From Trichothermofontia sichuanensis B231 (GTDB lineage Bacteria > Cyanobacteriota > Cyanobacteriia > B231): 64,000 bases of DNA. The first letter of the stretch is position 1; every line of letters starts with the position of its first letter. Below, piece by piece: positions 18,185-28,300 of the stretch. The notes under the pieces are model-generated. The model saw only the letters and a list, made by a program, of their open reading frames with translations, had not been told where the DNA came from and made no database searches. Position numbers and translations under genes: made by a program. The stretch lies in the NCBI RefSeq assembly GCF_026240635.1, contig NZ_CP110848.1:2995741-3059740 (forward strand), given 5' to 3'.

Positions 18185-18931
18185 TCACGATTCTAGGGGT
18201 GCTTCACGGGGTATCTCACTACCCGCTTCAAAGAAACGCGAGTAGAAGAATCCCGCGATCGCCCCGCCTAAAATCGGAGCCACCCAGAATAACCACAACT
18301 GCGCGATCGCCCATCCCCCGACAAACAGGGCAGGCCCCGTACTCCGGGCCGGATTAACCGAGACGTTCGTGACGGGGATGCCAATGAGGTGAATCAGGGT
18401 CAGGGCCAAGCCAATGGCGATCGGCGCAAAACCCGCCGGGGCACGGCGATCGGTCGCACCCATAATCACAATTAAGAAGATAAAGGTTAACACCACCTCC
18501 GCTACGAAACCCGATAGGAGGGAATACCCCCCCGGCGAATGTTCCCCATAGCCATTGGTGGCCAAGGGATTAGAACCCGTGAGGGCAAAATCCGGATTAC
18601 CCGAAGCAATGAGAAAAATAATGGCCGCAGCGAGAATTGCGCCAAAGACCTGCGCCCCGATGTAGGGCACTAACTCAAATTTGGGGAACCGTTTGCCAGC
18701 CCACAGCCCAATCGAAACTGCTGGGTTCAGATGGCAACCAGAAATATGCCCGATCGCAAAGGCCATTGTTAACACAGTAAGACCAAAGGCAAGGGAAACC
18801 CCGGCTAACCCAATCCCGATCGCATTATTGGCATCGGGGAAAGCGGCGGCAAAAACCGCACTACCGCAACCACCAAACACCAACCAAAATGTGCCAATAA
18901 ACTCCGCAACACACCGCTTTGTCAACGTCAT
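18185..18931 (-). CDS. aqpZ: Aquaporin Z
   Basis: This 248-residue MIP-family water channel has six membrane segments and both Asn-Pro-Ala loops: [13 protein letters not shown] and [14 protein letters not shown]. The selectivity-filter region ([17 protein letters not shown]) is AqpZ-like, with the Arg after the second NPA. The length is slightly above the E. coli protein (231) owing to a short C-terminal tail ending EAPLES. It is monocistronic, and the flanking 475 bp upstream contain nothing I recognise. It probably serves osmotic adjustment; a mechanosensitive-channel-like gene lies next door on the other strand. Confidence 0.93.
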   Translation of the reverse strand: MTLTKRCVAEFIGTFWLVFGGCGSAVFAAAFPDANNAIGIGLAGVSLAFGLTVLTMAFAIGHISGCHLNPAVSIGLWAGKRFPKFELVPYIGAQVFGAILAAAIIFLIASGNPDFALTGSNPLATNGYGEHSPGGYSLLSGFVAEVVLTFIFLIVIMGATDRRAPAGFAPIAIGLALTLIHLIGIPVTNVSVNPARSTGPALFVGGWAIAQLWLFWVAPILGGAIAGFFYSRFFEAGSEIPREAPLES

Positions 18932-19406
18932 TAATGCTTATTCCTTGATGAAAACAATCGTAAGCCGTGACCAATACCTGCGATCGGCTGGCAAGGGTCC
19001 TATTGGACAAAGCGCCAGCCTGCCACCGGTATTCGTCCATATCCATATAAGTAAGTACGAGGATGCCTAAATAGGGTCATTATATCAAGCAGACTTGCAA
19101 AACCCAGTTCTGACACCAACACGTATTTACAAAGTTTTGCGTTTGGTAAAGGTTCGCAACTGATAGGCGGGTGGAGCGGGCGGACTTCCTGGTCAGGAGC
19201 ACCCTAACCTTCGCCTGAGCGCAAGACCGAGGCACCAGTTCATCGAGCGTGGGGAGACTGTGAGGGTTGGCATTGACGCGACTTCTGAAACCCGATAGCC
19301 TACTGATAGTTTGCGGGGTTCCTCTTCAGCAACGGGATGGAATTTTAATGTGTTTGTAGTGTGCTGTAGAGAACCGGAAAACTTGCTTATTGGAGACTCT
19401 TTGCCT
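18932..19406. other. Divergent intergenic region between aqpZ and the channel gene
   Basis: The region must carry both promoters. It has no repeat of the families seen elsewhere, no tRNA, and no palindrome long enough to call. An upstream in-frame GTG/TTG extension of the plus-strand gene (19311-19406) has no conserved look and was left out. Confidence 0.4.
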
Positions 19407-21065
19407 ATGACTGCTCTTCAAACTGCTCTGGTCAGTACAACCCGTTATCTAGCCCAGTTAGATCTCAGTGATCCGAATGCACTGACTGGTCAAATTCAAC
19501 GCGATCTGGGTCCTTTCCTGCTGAGTGTGGGTGGGGCAATCCTCATCTTAGTGGCTGGTTGGATTATTGCCGCGATCGCAGCGTCCCTAACGCGGGGATT
19601 ACTCAAGCGCACGGCGATCGATAACCAGATTGCGACCTGGATTGCCGGTGAGCCATCTGCGGGCAGTCGCACCCCCAGGTTGAAAGTTGAAAAATGGGCA
19701 GCCAGTATCGTTTTCTGGATTGTGATTATTTTCACCCTGATTGCAGTTCTTCAGACCTTACAACTCTCAGGCGTATCACAGCCCCTACAATCGCTTCTGG
19801 ATCAGGTTATTAGCTTTGTGCCGAAGCTAGCTGGGGCCGCTTTACTGCTAGGGGCAGCCTGGATTTTAGCGACGATCGTGAAACTTATCCTAACCCGTAC
19901 CCTACAAGCGGCTAAATTAGATGAACGCCTGGATCAACAGATGGGTGAAGCGGAAGCACCTACCCCTTACTCCCTAACCCAGACGATTAGTAATGTAGTT
20001 TACTGGTTTATTTTCCTCCTGTTCTTACCTGCGGTTCTTAATACCTTGCAATTACAAGGAACTCTGCAACCAGTTCAGCAGTTATTAAATGAAATTTTGC
20101 TGATCCTGCCCAATGTCTTTGCAGCCATATTAATTAGTTTTGTTGGCTGGTTATTGGCCCAGATTGTCCGCCGGATTGTCACAAACTTTCTAGCTGCTGC
20201 TGGTGCGGATCACCTGGGTGTACGCGTGGGGTTGAGTTCAACCAAAACGAGTCAGTCGCTGTCCTGGATTATTGGCGCGATCGTGTATGTGTTGATCCTG
20301 ATTCCTACGGCAATTTCCGCCCTCGAGGCTCTGCGGATTAGTGCGATCTCACAACCGGCGATCGCCATGTTGAATAATGTCTTGGGAGCACTTCCCCGAA
20401 TTTTTACGGCAGTTTTAATCCTGATTGTCGCCTATATGATCGGCCAGTTTGTGGCCGAGTTAGTCACGAACCTGCTAACGGGTATCGGTTTTAATAATCT
20501 GTTTTCCTGGCTGGGTTTACAATCTCCGCGATCGCAATCATCGGAAACAGCCCCATCACCCACAGACACAGTCCTGGTTTCGACTTCAGCCACATCCTCT
20601 GCCCCCCCTGCCCCCCCGCAAAAAACGCCCTCGGAAGTAGTCGGGATCATTGTCCTTGTGACGATTCTATTGTTTGCAACGGTGGCAGCGGTTGATATTC
20701 TCAATATCACTGCGCTGACAACCCTGGTCAGCGGCATTATCGTGATTGCAGGGCGCATTCTGGCCGGTTTGATCGTCTTTGGTATTGGTCTTTACCTAGC
20801 CAACCTGACCTACACCTTAATTGCCGGGGCCGGTAGCCGACAGACTAACATCCTGGGACAAACCGCCCGGATCGCCATTCTGATTTTCGCCGGGGCAATG
20901 GCCTTGCAACAAATGGGCGTTGCACCCGATATTGTTAATTTAGCCTTTGGCCTCCTGTTGGGGGCTGTTGCCGTGGCGATCGCGCTGGCCTTTGGGTTAG
21001 GCGGACGGGACATTGCCGCTGAACAAATCCGGGAATGGATCGCCTTCCTCAAACAACCCCGCTAA
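19407..21065 (+). CDS. Mechanosensitive-channel-like protein with repeated TM-helix units
   Basis: This 552-residue membrane protein is built from at least three related units of about 95 residues. Each starts with a short helix (QTLQLSGVSQPLQSLL, NTLQLQGTLQPVQQLL, EALRISAISQPAIAML) followed by a long glycine- and alanine-rich membrane segment (VPKLAGAALLLGAAW, LPNVFAAILISFVGWL, LPRIFTAVLILIVAYM). A Ser/Pro-rich cytoplasmic linker at about 385-425 precedes a further helix pair and a C-terminal GRDIAAEQIREW motif. Such conserved-TM-helix proteins are annotated as mechanosensitive channels, but I see no MscS beta domain. Start ATG 19407 has GGAG 12 nt upstream. Convergent with tldD, 46 bp apart. 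Confidence 0.8.
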   Translation: MTALQTALVSTTRYLAQLDLSDPNALTGQIQRDLGPFLLSVGGAILILVAGWIIAAIAASLTRGLLKRTAIDNQIATWIAGEPSAGSRTPRLKVEKWAASIVFWIVIIFTLIAVLQTLQLSGVSQPLQSLLDQVISFVPKLAGAALLLGAAWILATIVKLILTRTLQAAKLDERLDQQMGEAEAPTPYSLTQTISNVVYWFIFLLFLPAVLNTLQLQGTLQPVQQLLNEILLILPNVFAAILISFVGWLLAQIVRRIVTNFLAAAGADHLGVRVGLSSTKTSQSLSWIIGAIVYVLILIPTAISALEALRISAISQPAIAMLNNVLGALPRIFTAVLILIVAYMIGQFVAELVTNLLTGIGFNNLFSWLGLQSPRSQSSETAPSPTDTVLVSTSATSSAPPAPPQKTPSEVVGIIVLVTILLFATVAAVDILNITALTTLVSGIIVIAGRILAGLIVFGIGLYLANLTYTLIAGAGSRQTNILGQTARIAILIFAGAMALQQMGVAPDIVNLAFGLLLGAVAVAIALAFGLGGRDIAAEQIREWIAFLKQPR

Positions 21066-21110
21066 AGCTGAGAGCAACGATCCCAATCGTTAACTCCCTA
21101 ACAAACCCCT

Positions 21111-22640
21111 TCAAACCCGCCCTACCTGAATATTCCGGACCCGCACCGGGACACAGGCATGAGTCATTTGAGCAATCTGGAGGGGTTCCCCTTTGCCGCA
21201 AAAACGGGTCCCCTGCTGCTCCCATGCCGACGCTGGCCCGATCGCATCCACCGCATTCCAGAACTGCGTCGTTGATGCCTGATACGTCACATCCTTCAAC
21301 ATCCCCACACAGCGCCCCTGTTCAATTTTCCAAAACGCATCGCCGCCAAACTGAAAATTGCGCCGCTGTTGGTCGATCGAAAAACTCCCAATCCCATCAA
21401 TCAAAATCCCGTTGTCCGTATCGGCGATCATTTCCGCCAGTGTTGCCGTGTGAGATCCCCCATCGGGTCCCGGTTCCAAGCCCAGGTTGGGGATACGCAC
21501 CATTGGCACACTGGCCCAACTATCGGCATAGGCACAGCCCCGACTCCCCCCTTGGCCCAACCGATAGGCCGTTTCGCGATCGCTGAGGTAGTCCACCAGC
21601 ACCCCATCCTTAACCACATACCACTCCTGGGCCGGGACGCCCTCATCGTCGTAGGCCCGTGTGCTTCCCCCTGCCGGTTGGGTACGATCGGCGCGGAAAT
21701 TCACCCACGGCGCAGCATATTGCAATTGACCGAGTTGATCCGGGGTGGCAAAACTGGTGCCGGCGAAATTGGCCTCGTAGCCATAGACCCGATCCAGTTC
21801 CGTGGGATGGCCCACCGACTCATGAATTGTCAAATATAAGTGGGCTGGCGTCAAAATCAATGTCTGAGGTTCTCCCTGGGGACCGGTGGGAGCATGGACC
21901 TTGGCGATCGCCTCCTCCGCCACCCGATCCACCTGGCTTAAGAGATCCGTGGCATCAATATGTTCATATCCGCGATTGAGTGGCGGACGCTCATAGCTGC
22001 GACTTTGGGCATCGCCATTGGCGATCGCTGTCCCCCGAAAACCCGCATGGCTACGGTAGATTACCTGATGGATATGCGAACCTTCCGTCGAGGCAAACCA
22101 CTGGTCTTCTAAGGAAAATCGCAGGGAGGCATAGGCTTTTTTTAAGCCCCGATCGCCATAGCTTAGCAAGCGATCCGTCAGGGTGAGCAACAAATCAGCC
22201 TTGGCCTGGACTGATACCTGGAACGGATCGATCGCAATCGGGGTGATATATTCATCTTGATAGGCCGCAACGGGCGCTAGCCGTATTCGATGGTGTTGGG
22301 ACAGTCGGCTGCCCTGGGCAATCGCGATCGCTAAGGCCACCACCCGTTCCACCTCCGCCAGCGTGCGCCGCGAACTGGCGGCAAAGCCCCAAGCCCCCTC
22401 CCACAACACCCGTACCCCAAAACCGCTGTCTTCGCAATCAGACAATTGCCCCAGGGAGTGATCGTGGGCAAACAAAGATTGGTGTCGATAGGTACAGACC
22501 CGAATATCGCCGTAGTCACAGCCAGCCCGTTGGATCTGAGCGATCGCGTGGGCTGCAAGGTCAGTAGCGGGAACGATTGCAGAGGGGGCAACGGGTGCTT
22601 GTACCATAGGGCCATTCTCTCCAAGAGGGGGGCGAACCAT
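21111..22640 (-). CDS. tldD: TldD-family zinc metallopeptidase
   Basis: This 509-residue cytoplasmic protein has the TldD zinc motif HESVGH within LYLTIHESVGHPTELDRV. The C-terminal QFWNAVDAIGPASAWEQQG and KGEPLQIAQMTHACVPVRVRN are typical of the family. TldD works with PmbA/TldE to degrade unfolded or modified peptides such as precursor microcins; the partner is not in the window. AGGAACA precedes the ATG at 22640 by a good distance; a second in-frame ATG at 22607 is possible. It is divergent from the small membrane protein and tilS. Confidence 0.9.
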   Translation of the reverse strand: MVRPPLGENGPMVQAPVAPSAIVPATDLAAHAIAQIQRAGCDYGDIRVCTYRHQSLFAHDHSLGQLSDCEDSGFGVRVLWEGAWGFAASSRRTLAEVERVVALAIAIAQGSRLSQHHRIRLAPVAAYQDEYITPIAIDPFQVSVQAKADLLLTLTDRLLSYGDRGLKKAYASLRFSLEDQWFASTEGSHIHQVIYRSHAGFRGTAIANGDAQSRSYERPPLNRGYEHIDATDLLSQVDRVAEEAIAKVHAPTGPQGEPQTLILTPAHLYLTIHESVGHPTELDRVYGYEANFAGTSFATPDQLGQLQYAAPWVNFRADRTQPAGGSTRAYDDEGVPAQEWYVVKDGVLVDYLSDRETAYRLGQGGSRGCAYADSWASVPMVRIPNLGLEPGPDGGSHTATLAEMIADTDNGILIDGIGSFSIDQQRRNFQFGGDAFWKIEQGRCVGMLKDVTYQASTTQFWNAVDAIGPASAWEQQGTRFCGKGEPLQIAQMTHACVPVRVRNIQVGRV

Positions 22641-22797
22641 TGTTCCTATCGTAGGATTTTCCTGAACACCTTGATCCCGATTGATCCCAATTGCTCCCGA
22701 TTAAGCCTGATGGTAGGGGGTTCTTGATCGCAGTGTATGATCGGAGTTGGGAGCACGGCTCCCTCCCTTTCCCTCTGCCGTCTGCGTTACCTTACCC

Positions 22798-22923
22798 ATG
22801 AACCCCCAACGTGTGCCGCCAGTGCGGTCAATCGTGAGTATCACCCTGTTCGTTGTACTGAGTTTGGGGGTGTTAGCACTTAGTCTTAACTTGGGCTTGA
22901 TCCTGATCCATCGCTGGCTGTAA
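22798..22923 (+). CDS. 41-residue single-span membrane protein, unknown
   Basis: The frame begins MNPQRVPPVRS, with a positively charged N-terminus. It continues with about 22 hydrophobic residues (IVSITLFVVLSLGVLALSL and on) and ends LIHRWL before TAA at 22921-22923. The tilS start follows 6 bp later, so the two are probably one transcript. The charge pattern and tight linkage argue that it is real. It is not a photosystem subunit I can match. Function unknown. Confidence 0.5.
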   Translation: MNPQRVPPVRSIVSITLFVVLSLGVLALSLNLGLILIHRWL

Positions 22924-22929
22924 GCTGTC

Positions 22930-23982
22930 ATGCGCCATGAGTTGCTACCAGAGTCATTACCGGAACGCCCTGCCCCCAGTAATGTCTGGACTGATCTCCA
23001 TGCCCGTCTCCATCGCACCCTCCGGCAACGCAAACTCTTGGAACCAATGGCACGGCTGTTGGTGGCTGTTTCCGGTGGCCAGGATTCCCTCTGTCTGATC
23101 AAATTGCTGATTGATCTGCAAGTGCTGTGGCAGTGGGAGTTGGCGATTGTTCACTGTAATCATGGCTGGCGCGAGGATGCAACGGCGAATGCCGACTGGG
23201 TAGCCAAACTGGCCCAGGACTGGCAACTGCCCTTTTTCCTGGAAACCGCGACCACACCGCCCACCAGCGAAGCAGCAGCCCGTGACTGGCGCTACCAGTG
23301 TTTTGCCACCCTGGCCGAGCGGCATTATTATCCCTATGTTCTCACGGCCCACACCCAAAGCGATCGGGCGGAGACGCTCTTGTATAACCTGATTCGGGGA
23401 AGTGGGGCGGAGGGGTTGCAAGCTTTAACGTGGGTGCGGCCCCTCTCGCCACAGGTGCAATTGGTGCGCCCCTTACTAGAGTTCAGCCGCCAGGAAACCG
23501 GCGAGTTCTGCCAACAGCAACAGCTCAGGGTTTGGGAGGACGAGAGCAATCGATCGCTCGATTATGCCCGCAATCGCATTCGCCTGGAACTGATTCCCTA
23601 TCTACAAACCCATTTCAACCCCCAGGTGGAGCAAGCCCTAGCGCAGACGGCTGAACTCCTGCGAGCCGATATTGAGTATCTGGATGCCGTAACTGAAGTA
23701 TTGCGCAAACGGGCTACCTTACCAATCGAGGCCCCACAGCAGCAAGCGGTCATCGATCGCCTGTTACTGCGGACCGCCCCCCTGACGCTTCAGCGCCGGG
23801 TTGTGCGTCAAATCCTCCAGCAGGTTTTGCCCAGTACCCCCAGCTATCAGCACGTGGAGAAAATCCTTTTCCTTTGCCATGCCCCCAATAAATCCCAGAC
23901 CGATCCGTTGCCTGGTGGCACGATCGCGGTTGTTGAGGCCGATCGCATTTACCTGCTCAAGCCAGCATCGCCCTCCGATTGA
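22930..23982 (+). CDS. tilS: tRNA(Ile)-lysidine synthetase
   Basis: TilS converts C34 of the CAU-anticodon tRNA-Ile to lysidine, using ATP. The 350-residue protein has the N-type PP-loop VAVSGGQDSLCLIKLL at about residue 47, VHCNHGWREDA, and LTAHTQSDRAETLLYNLIRGSG. A C-terminal segment of about 120 residues follows, as in the short cyanobacterial forms. The ATG lies 6 bp after the small membrane protein, giving a two-gene unit divergent from tldD. It is essential in most bacteria, so the chromosomal core character of this part is clear. Confidence 0.93.
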   Translation: MRHELLPESLPERPAPSNVWTDLHARLHRTLRQRKLLEPMARLLVAVSGGQDSLCLIKLLIDLQVLWQWELAIVHCNHGWREDATANADWVAKLAQDWQLPFFLETATTPPTSEAAARDWRYQCFATLAERHYYPYVLTAHTQSDRAETLLYNLIRGSGAEGLQALTWVRPLSPQVQLVRPLLEFSRQETGEFCQQQQLRVWEDESNRSLDYARNRIRLELIPYLQTHFNPQVEQALAQTAELLRADIEYLDAVTEVLRKRATLPIEAPQQQAVIDRLLLRTAPLTLQRRVVRQILQQVLPSTPSYQHVEKILFLCHAPNKSQTDPLPGGTIAVVEADRIYLLKPASPSD

Positions 23983-24102
23983 ATCAACCTTCTTAACTTC
24001 TTAACTAATGGGGGGTTCGGGGAGCGATAAGTCCCGCGCGGTGCCCGTAGGGTCAGCGTCGGGAGGATGTCACTCAACGTTACTGGTGAGCCAAGGATGG
24101 CT

Positions 24103-24522
24103 CTAGCACCTGGCCGATTGCGCCTGGCTTTTGTACTGCTTGTAAGCCGCCCAACCCCCAAAATGGGAAATATCAGGCCAATTGTATTGTTCCACCACTT
24201 CCTGGGGATAGAGCATAGCCGTAATTTCCTCGCCATCTTCTAGGGTAACTTTACCTGCATAGAGATGGGGGGGCTCAGAAGCCAGGAGGTGATCATACTG
24301 CGCCTGGGTCAGTTCATAGACCTCACCCGGGATAGCCACCCCGCCGCTCTCCACCGCATAAACAGCAGGATGCCAATCATCGCCAACCGCGTGCATCCGA
24401 TAGTTGGGTTGGGTTTTGGCGGCTTTGATAAAGGTCGCTGCTTGGAGATTGGCGTGATCCGGTTGGCCGCGCAGGGCCGAACCACAAATAAAAAAACGGT
24501 GGGTGTTCGGGGTTGTGGTCAT
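24103..24522 (-). CDS. Gamma-glutamylcyclotransferase-like protein (AtzF C-domain type)
   Basis: This 139-residue protein has the GGCT-like fold signature FFICGSALRGQPDHANL at the N-terminus. IPGEVYELTQAQYDHLLASEP and EDGEEITAMLYPQE follow, as in proteins related to the C-terminal domain of allophanate hydrolase. It ends FGGWAAYKQYKSQ. The family is widespread in cyanobacteria as a stand-alone gene; its substrate is not known. A GNAT gene lies 58 bp upstream on the same strand, so co-transcription is likely. Confidence 0.75.
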   Translation of the reverse strand: MTTTPNTHRFFICGSALRGQPDHANLQAATFIKAAKTQPNYRMHAVGDDWHPAVYAVESGGVAIPGEVYELTQAQYDHLLASEPPHLYAGKVTLEDGEEITAMLYPQEVVEQYNWPDISHFGGWAAYKQYKSQAQSARC

Positions 24523-24580
24523 AGAGCAATCCGGTTGCTGAATAGCTGCACCCTAAAAGTATGCCGTGCCGTGGCAGGGG

Positions 24581-25096
24581 TTAGGGAGTCGTGGCTCGAT
24601 CGCGGGTGTGGCCGATCGCTAATTGTCGTAACGCCTCGCCCAGGAGACGGGCTGTGCGCCAATCCGGGAGCACCGTTGCCCCCAGCCGTTGATAGAAGGC
24701 GATCGCGGGTTGATTCCACGCCAGCACCCTCCACTCAAAGCGACCATAGCCCCGCTCTAGGGCCAGCTTCGCGATCGCCTGAAAGAACGCAGTCCCAATG
24801 CCTTGACGGCGATAGGCAGGGAGAACAAATAGATCCTCCAGGTAGAGACCCGGTTGGGTTAAAAAGGTCGAATAATTGGTAAAGAAAAGGGCAAATCCTA
24901 CTAGCTGGTTTTCCACCTCAGCAACTAGGGCCTCCGCGTAGGGTTTCGGGCCGAACAGATGTTCTGCTAGGGCCGTTGGACTGTTGTTCACCGTGTGGCT
25001 CAGTTGTTCATACTCAGCCAAGGCCAGGATTAAGTCAAAGATTTGGGGGACATCGTCAGGAATGGCAGGGCGAATCGAATAGGCGATCGTCGACAT
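24581..25096 (-). CDS. GNAT family N-acetyltransferase
   Basis: This 171-residue protein begins YSIRPAIPDDVPQIFDLILAL. It has the acetyl-CoA motif LYLEDLFVLPAYRRQGIGTAFF and the motif B segment FEWRVLAWNQPAIAFYQRLGA, close to spermidine/diamine acetyltransferases (SSAT-like). The LEDLFV and WNxPAIxFY pattern suggests an amine or amino-acid-like substrate, but this is inference. Same strand as the GGCT-like gene downstream. Confidence 0.88.
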   Translation of the reverse strand: MSTIAYSIRPAIPDDVPQIFDLILALAEYEQLSHTVNNSPTALAEHLFGPKPYAEALVAEVENQLVGFALFFTNYSTFLTQPGLYLEDLFVLPAYRRQGIGTAFFQAIAKLALERGYGRFEWRVLAWNQPAIAFYQRLGATVLPDWRTARLLGEALRQLAIGHTRDRATTP

Positions 25097-25109
25097 AGAG
25101 CTAATCCAT

Positions 25110-25214
25110 TATAGTCATTGCAATTTAGGTTGAAACACTACCCTCACCCCCAGCCCTCTCCCAGAGCGGGAGAGGGCAGTGAAAAACTGTATCGTTCTTA
25201 TTTGGATTGACCAT
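25110..25214. repeat. Intergenic repeat, family B (second right-end type)
   Basis: The left end is TATAGTCATTGCAATTTAG and the core CCCTCTCCCAGAGCGGGAG. The right end TATTTGGATTGACCATA differs from the copies at 9916 and 15446 but equals those at 32344 and 39775. It lies just upstream of the GNAT start. Confidence 0.78.
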
Positions 25215-25327
25215 AAAATCCATTAAAGAAATCCATAGGGATTGGATGACTATCTTCAACGTGGGTTAACTGTTCCTCCATCACCCAAGGCGGTGAATTG
25301 CAACCCCCAAATCTTGGCACGCAATGC

Positions 25328-28300
25328 TCAGAATCCAGGACCTGAAGTGGGTTGCACTCCCAATTCCGCCATCATTTGGTGCACCAACCCTAGGACGATC
25401 GGGTTGGGATCATGGCTAAGTTGGGGTAAGAGTTCCCGGAGAGTGCGAGGGGACGCCATGTGCAGATAGGCCAACACCGCCTCCCGGACCACGCCAGCGG
25501 GATGGTGTAAGCAGGCCAGGATTGCTTCCGGACTCAGGCTCCACCGTTGCTGGCGGGCGAGATGGAAACAGCAGGCCAGCGGCCACTCGGCCAGAAAATG
25601 ACGCAGATCGATTAGGTGACGCAGGCGATCGCTGGGGGAGAGGGACTGATAGGAGAGCTCTGCCGCCAAACTTTGCAATTTTTCCTGATCCGATCGGCGA
25701 TCGAGCAACACCAGCAATGTGCGTTTACTGCGAATATCCAGGGTATTATCAAGAATTTCTAACCCGCGTGCCTTACTGGCATGGGAGGCATCCCGCAGGT
25801 TAAACCGGGCTGCTTGAATGGCATCGGCAGGGTAGAGGAACCGCATGAGGAGATACAACCGCTCCTCCGCATCAGTGATCATATCCCGCAGCGATCGCCG
25901 CAGTAGGTCGGCTTCTGTTCCCACTAACCGCCTTGGCTCGAAGTCTAATAATGCAGCATAGAGTTGCCCGACAAACATAATCTCCTGGTTAATTAACTGT
26001 TCTACCCCCGTGCGCCCCAAGCGATCGAGGACGGCTTCAATCCCAGCTTCATAGGGTAACTTCAGCAAGATGCGCAGCAAATCCCGCCGAGAGGCCCCCC
26101 AGGCCGTCTCCAGGTGGGTTACCAGGGCATCCAGAGCTTCCAGCGTGCCAATCTGACCAATCACATCCCAGGCATCAGCCTGCATTCGGGGGGGCCGTTG
26201 GGGGTCAGCAGCGACGGCCAGCAATAGGGGGAGGGCTGCGTTTTCCAGGCGCACGAGGGCCTGCATGGCGGCTTTACGGGTGGACTTGTAGTGCAGTGCC
26301 CGCAGTAAGGAGGGATAGTACTCCTCTAGCCGGGTGGCCGCGATCGCCTCGAGGAGGGCACACCGCACCCGCAGGGACTCATCCTGAAGCAGGTTGGGAA
26401 TATACAACCGCAGGGCTTGCATATAATCAGCCTCACCGAGGGCACGACAGCCCATCACCCGCTCCCGTTCTCGTTTGTGGGTGATCATTTGGCGTAAACA
26501 ATAGGTGGCTTCGGCCTTTTGATCGCGATTGCCCCGGCGCAGCATCAGGGCCGCTGCCGTTCCGCGCACGATGGGATCAACCTCTGGACGTAAGTAGGGG
26601 CGAAGTTTATTCAGGTTCAGATCCGGTGTGGGGTCTGTGAGCCAGACATACCGCAGGGCCACAGCCAGAACTTCTGGCGGCAGCGATCGGCTGATCAATG
26701 CCTGCACCTGGGGCAGGTAGACAGGGTTCGGGTGGGTGAGCATGGCTTCCAGACTTTTGCGCTGGAGAGTAGGTGAAAAATTCGGGAGTAGCGGCGCCAG
26801 GACTTCCCCCACGTTCTTAGGATCAATTTGGAGTAAGAGTTCGATACAGGATAATTTCTCTGCATCAGGGCCAGGACGCTCTAAGGTTTTAACAAACGCC
26901 GCTTTATATTGTTTAAGACCTGACTCCGAATCCGGTAGGCTCAATTGCCCCCGCTCAGCACTGAGGACTAACAGATTAACGTAGTTGCGTTGAAGCAGGG
27001 TAATCACCACTAGCCAGATAGCAGCCAAGGTAATAATGATTGAGACAAATAACCGGCTTTGTAGAAGTTGTAAAAATGCCAGCGATTGCTGCGGGAAGAT
27101 TATCTTAGTGCCCCAGAGCAGGAGCAGGATGGCAACTCCAGTAAACCCATTGGAAAGCGGTTCGGCAATGCCCCGCACTGCTGACTGGACACGGGCACTG
27201 AGGGCACCGGGAATTGGCTGGAAGAGGACTGGCGCAACGCTAGCGACGAGCGTGTAGTGGAGTAGCTCATCAAAGAATTTAAGAGCCAATAATCCCACAA
27301 AAAGATTAAAAAATGATGCTATACCCGTCAAAATAATGACGGCGGGTAACACCATTAAAGTTAAGAATACCCCCAGCCACTCGATCGCGCGACTGGATAA
27401 AAACCACTGGGCCATCAATTCAAACAAACCCAGGATTCCGCCAAATAGTCCCAAGAAGCTAGCAATCTCGGCCCCGCTAAACCGCTTTTCAATTTGGGTC
27501 AGGTATTGAAAATCGATCAAGACTAGGAGCACCTGAGCCAATACAAAAAATGTCAGGATCAAGATGACATAGCGGCGCAACGGCCCTTGCACACGGCGAT
27601 TAAAGTCCGATCGCTTTGGTTGTTTGCGAACCTTATCCGGAAAGGATTGACGATAGGTGCGGCTGATATAAAACAGGATCAACACACCGATCATCATGAC
27701 GATAAAAGCGGCAAAGATCACATTCGGCAGATCCATCCAGCGCAGCAGTAACGGCAAGGAAAAGCCGCTGACGACATCAGCGACCAGTAGCCCGCTACTA
27801 ATCAGGGGGTAGGCGCGTTTAATCTCGCGGATATTGAACAGTTGGTTGGCAGTGATCGAGGTATTGAGATCACTCAGAACATAGATTGCCTCGACCCACA
27901 GGCGCATGATCGGCACCGTCACGACAACCCAGGCAGCAACGCCCAGCCCCACCGGGAAAAACAAGAGGGGGATTGCTATCAGCAGGGCGATTAACACCAC
28001 CACCCGTCGCAGGGGCAAGACGGTTTGTAACCAGGCATAGAGGAACCCCAGTCCCGACCCAATCCCGGAGCTAGCGATGTAAATCCAGGCCAGGGAATTG
28101 GCCCCATAGCGATCGAGGAATAGGGCCGCCGCGCAAGCTTCCAACCAGATCAAGCCGACGGACATACAGGTATAAAACGCAAACATTAAGAATGTCCGCC
28201 CTGCCTCGTCGGGGCGCAGGTTGACCCAGATGAGCAGTTGTTGCAGGGCTGGCTCTAGCCGTTGTTCCAGCCAGCCGGGAAGGTACTGCCGCAACCATGA

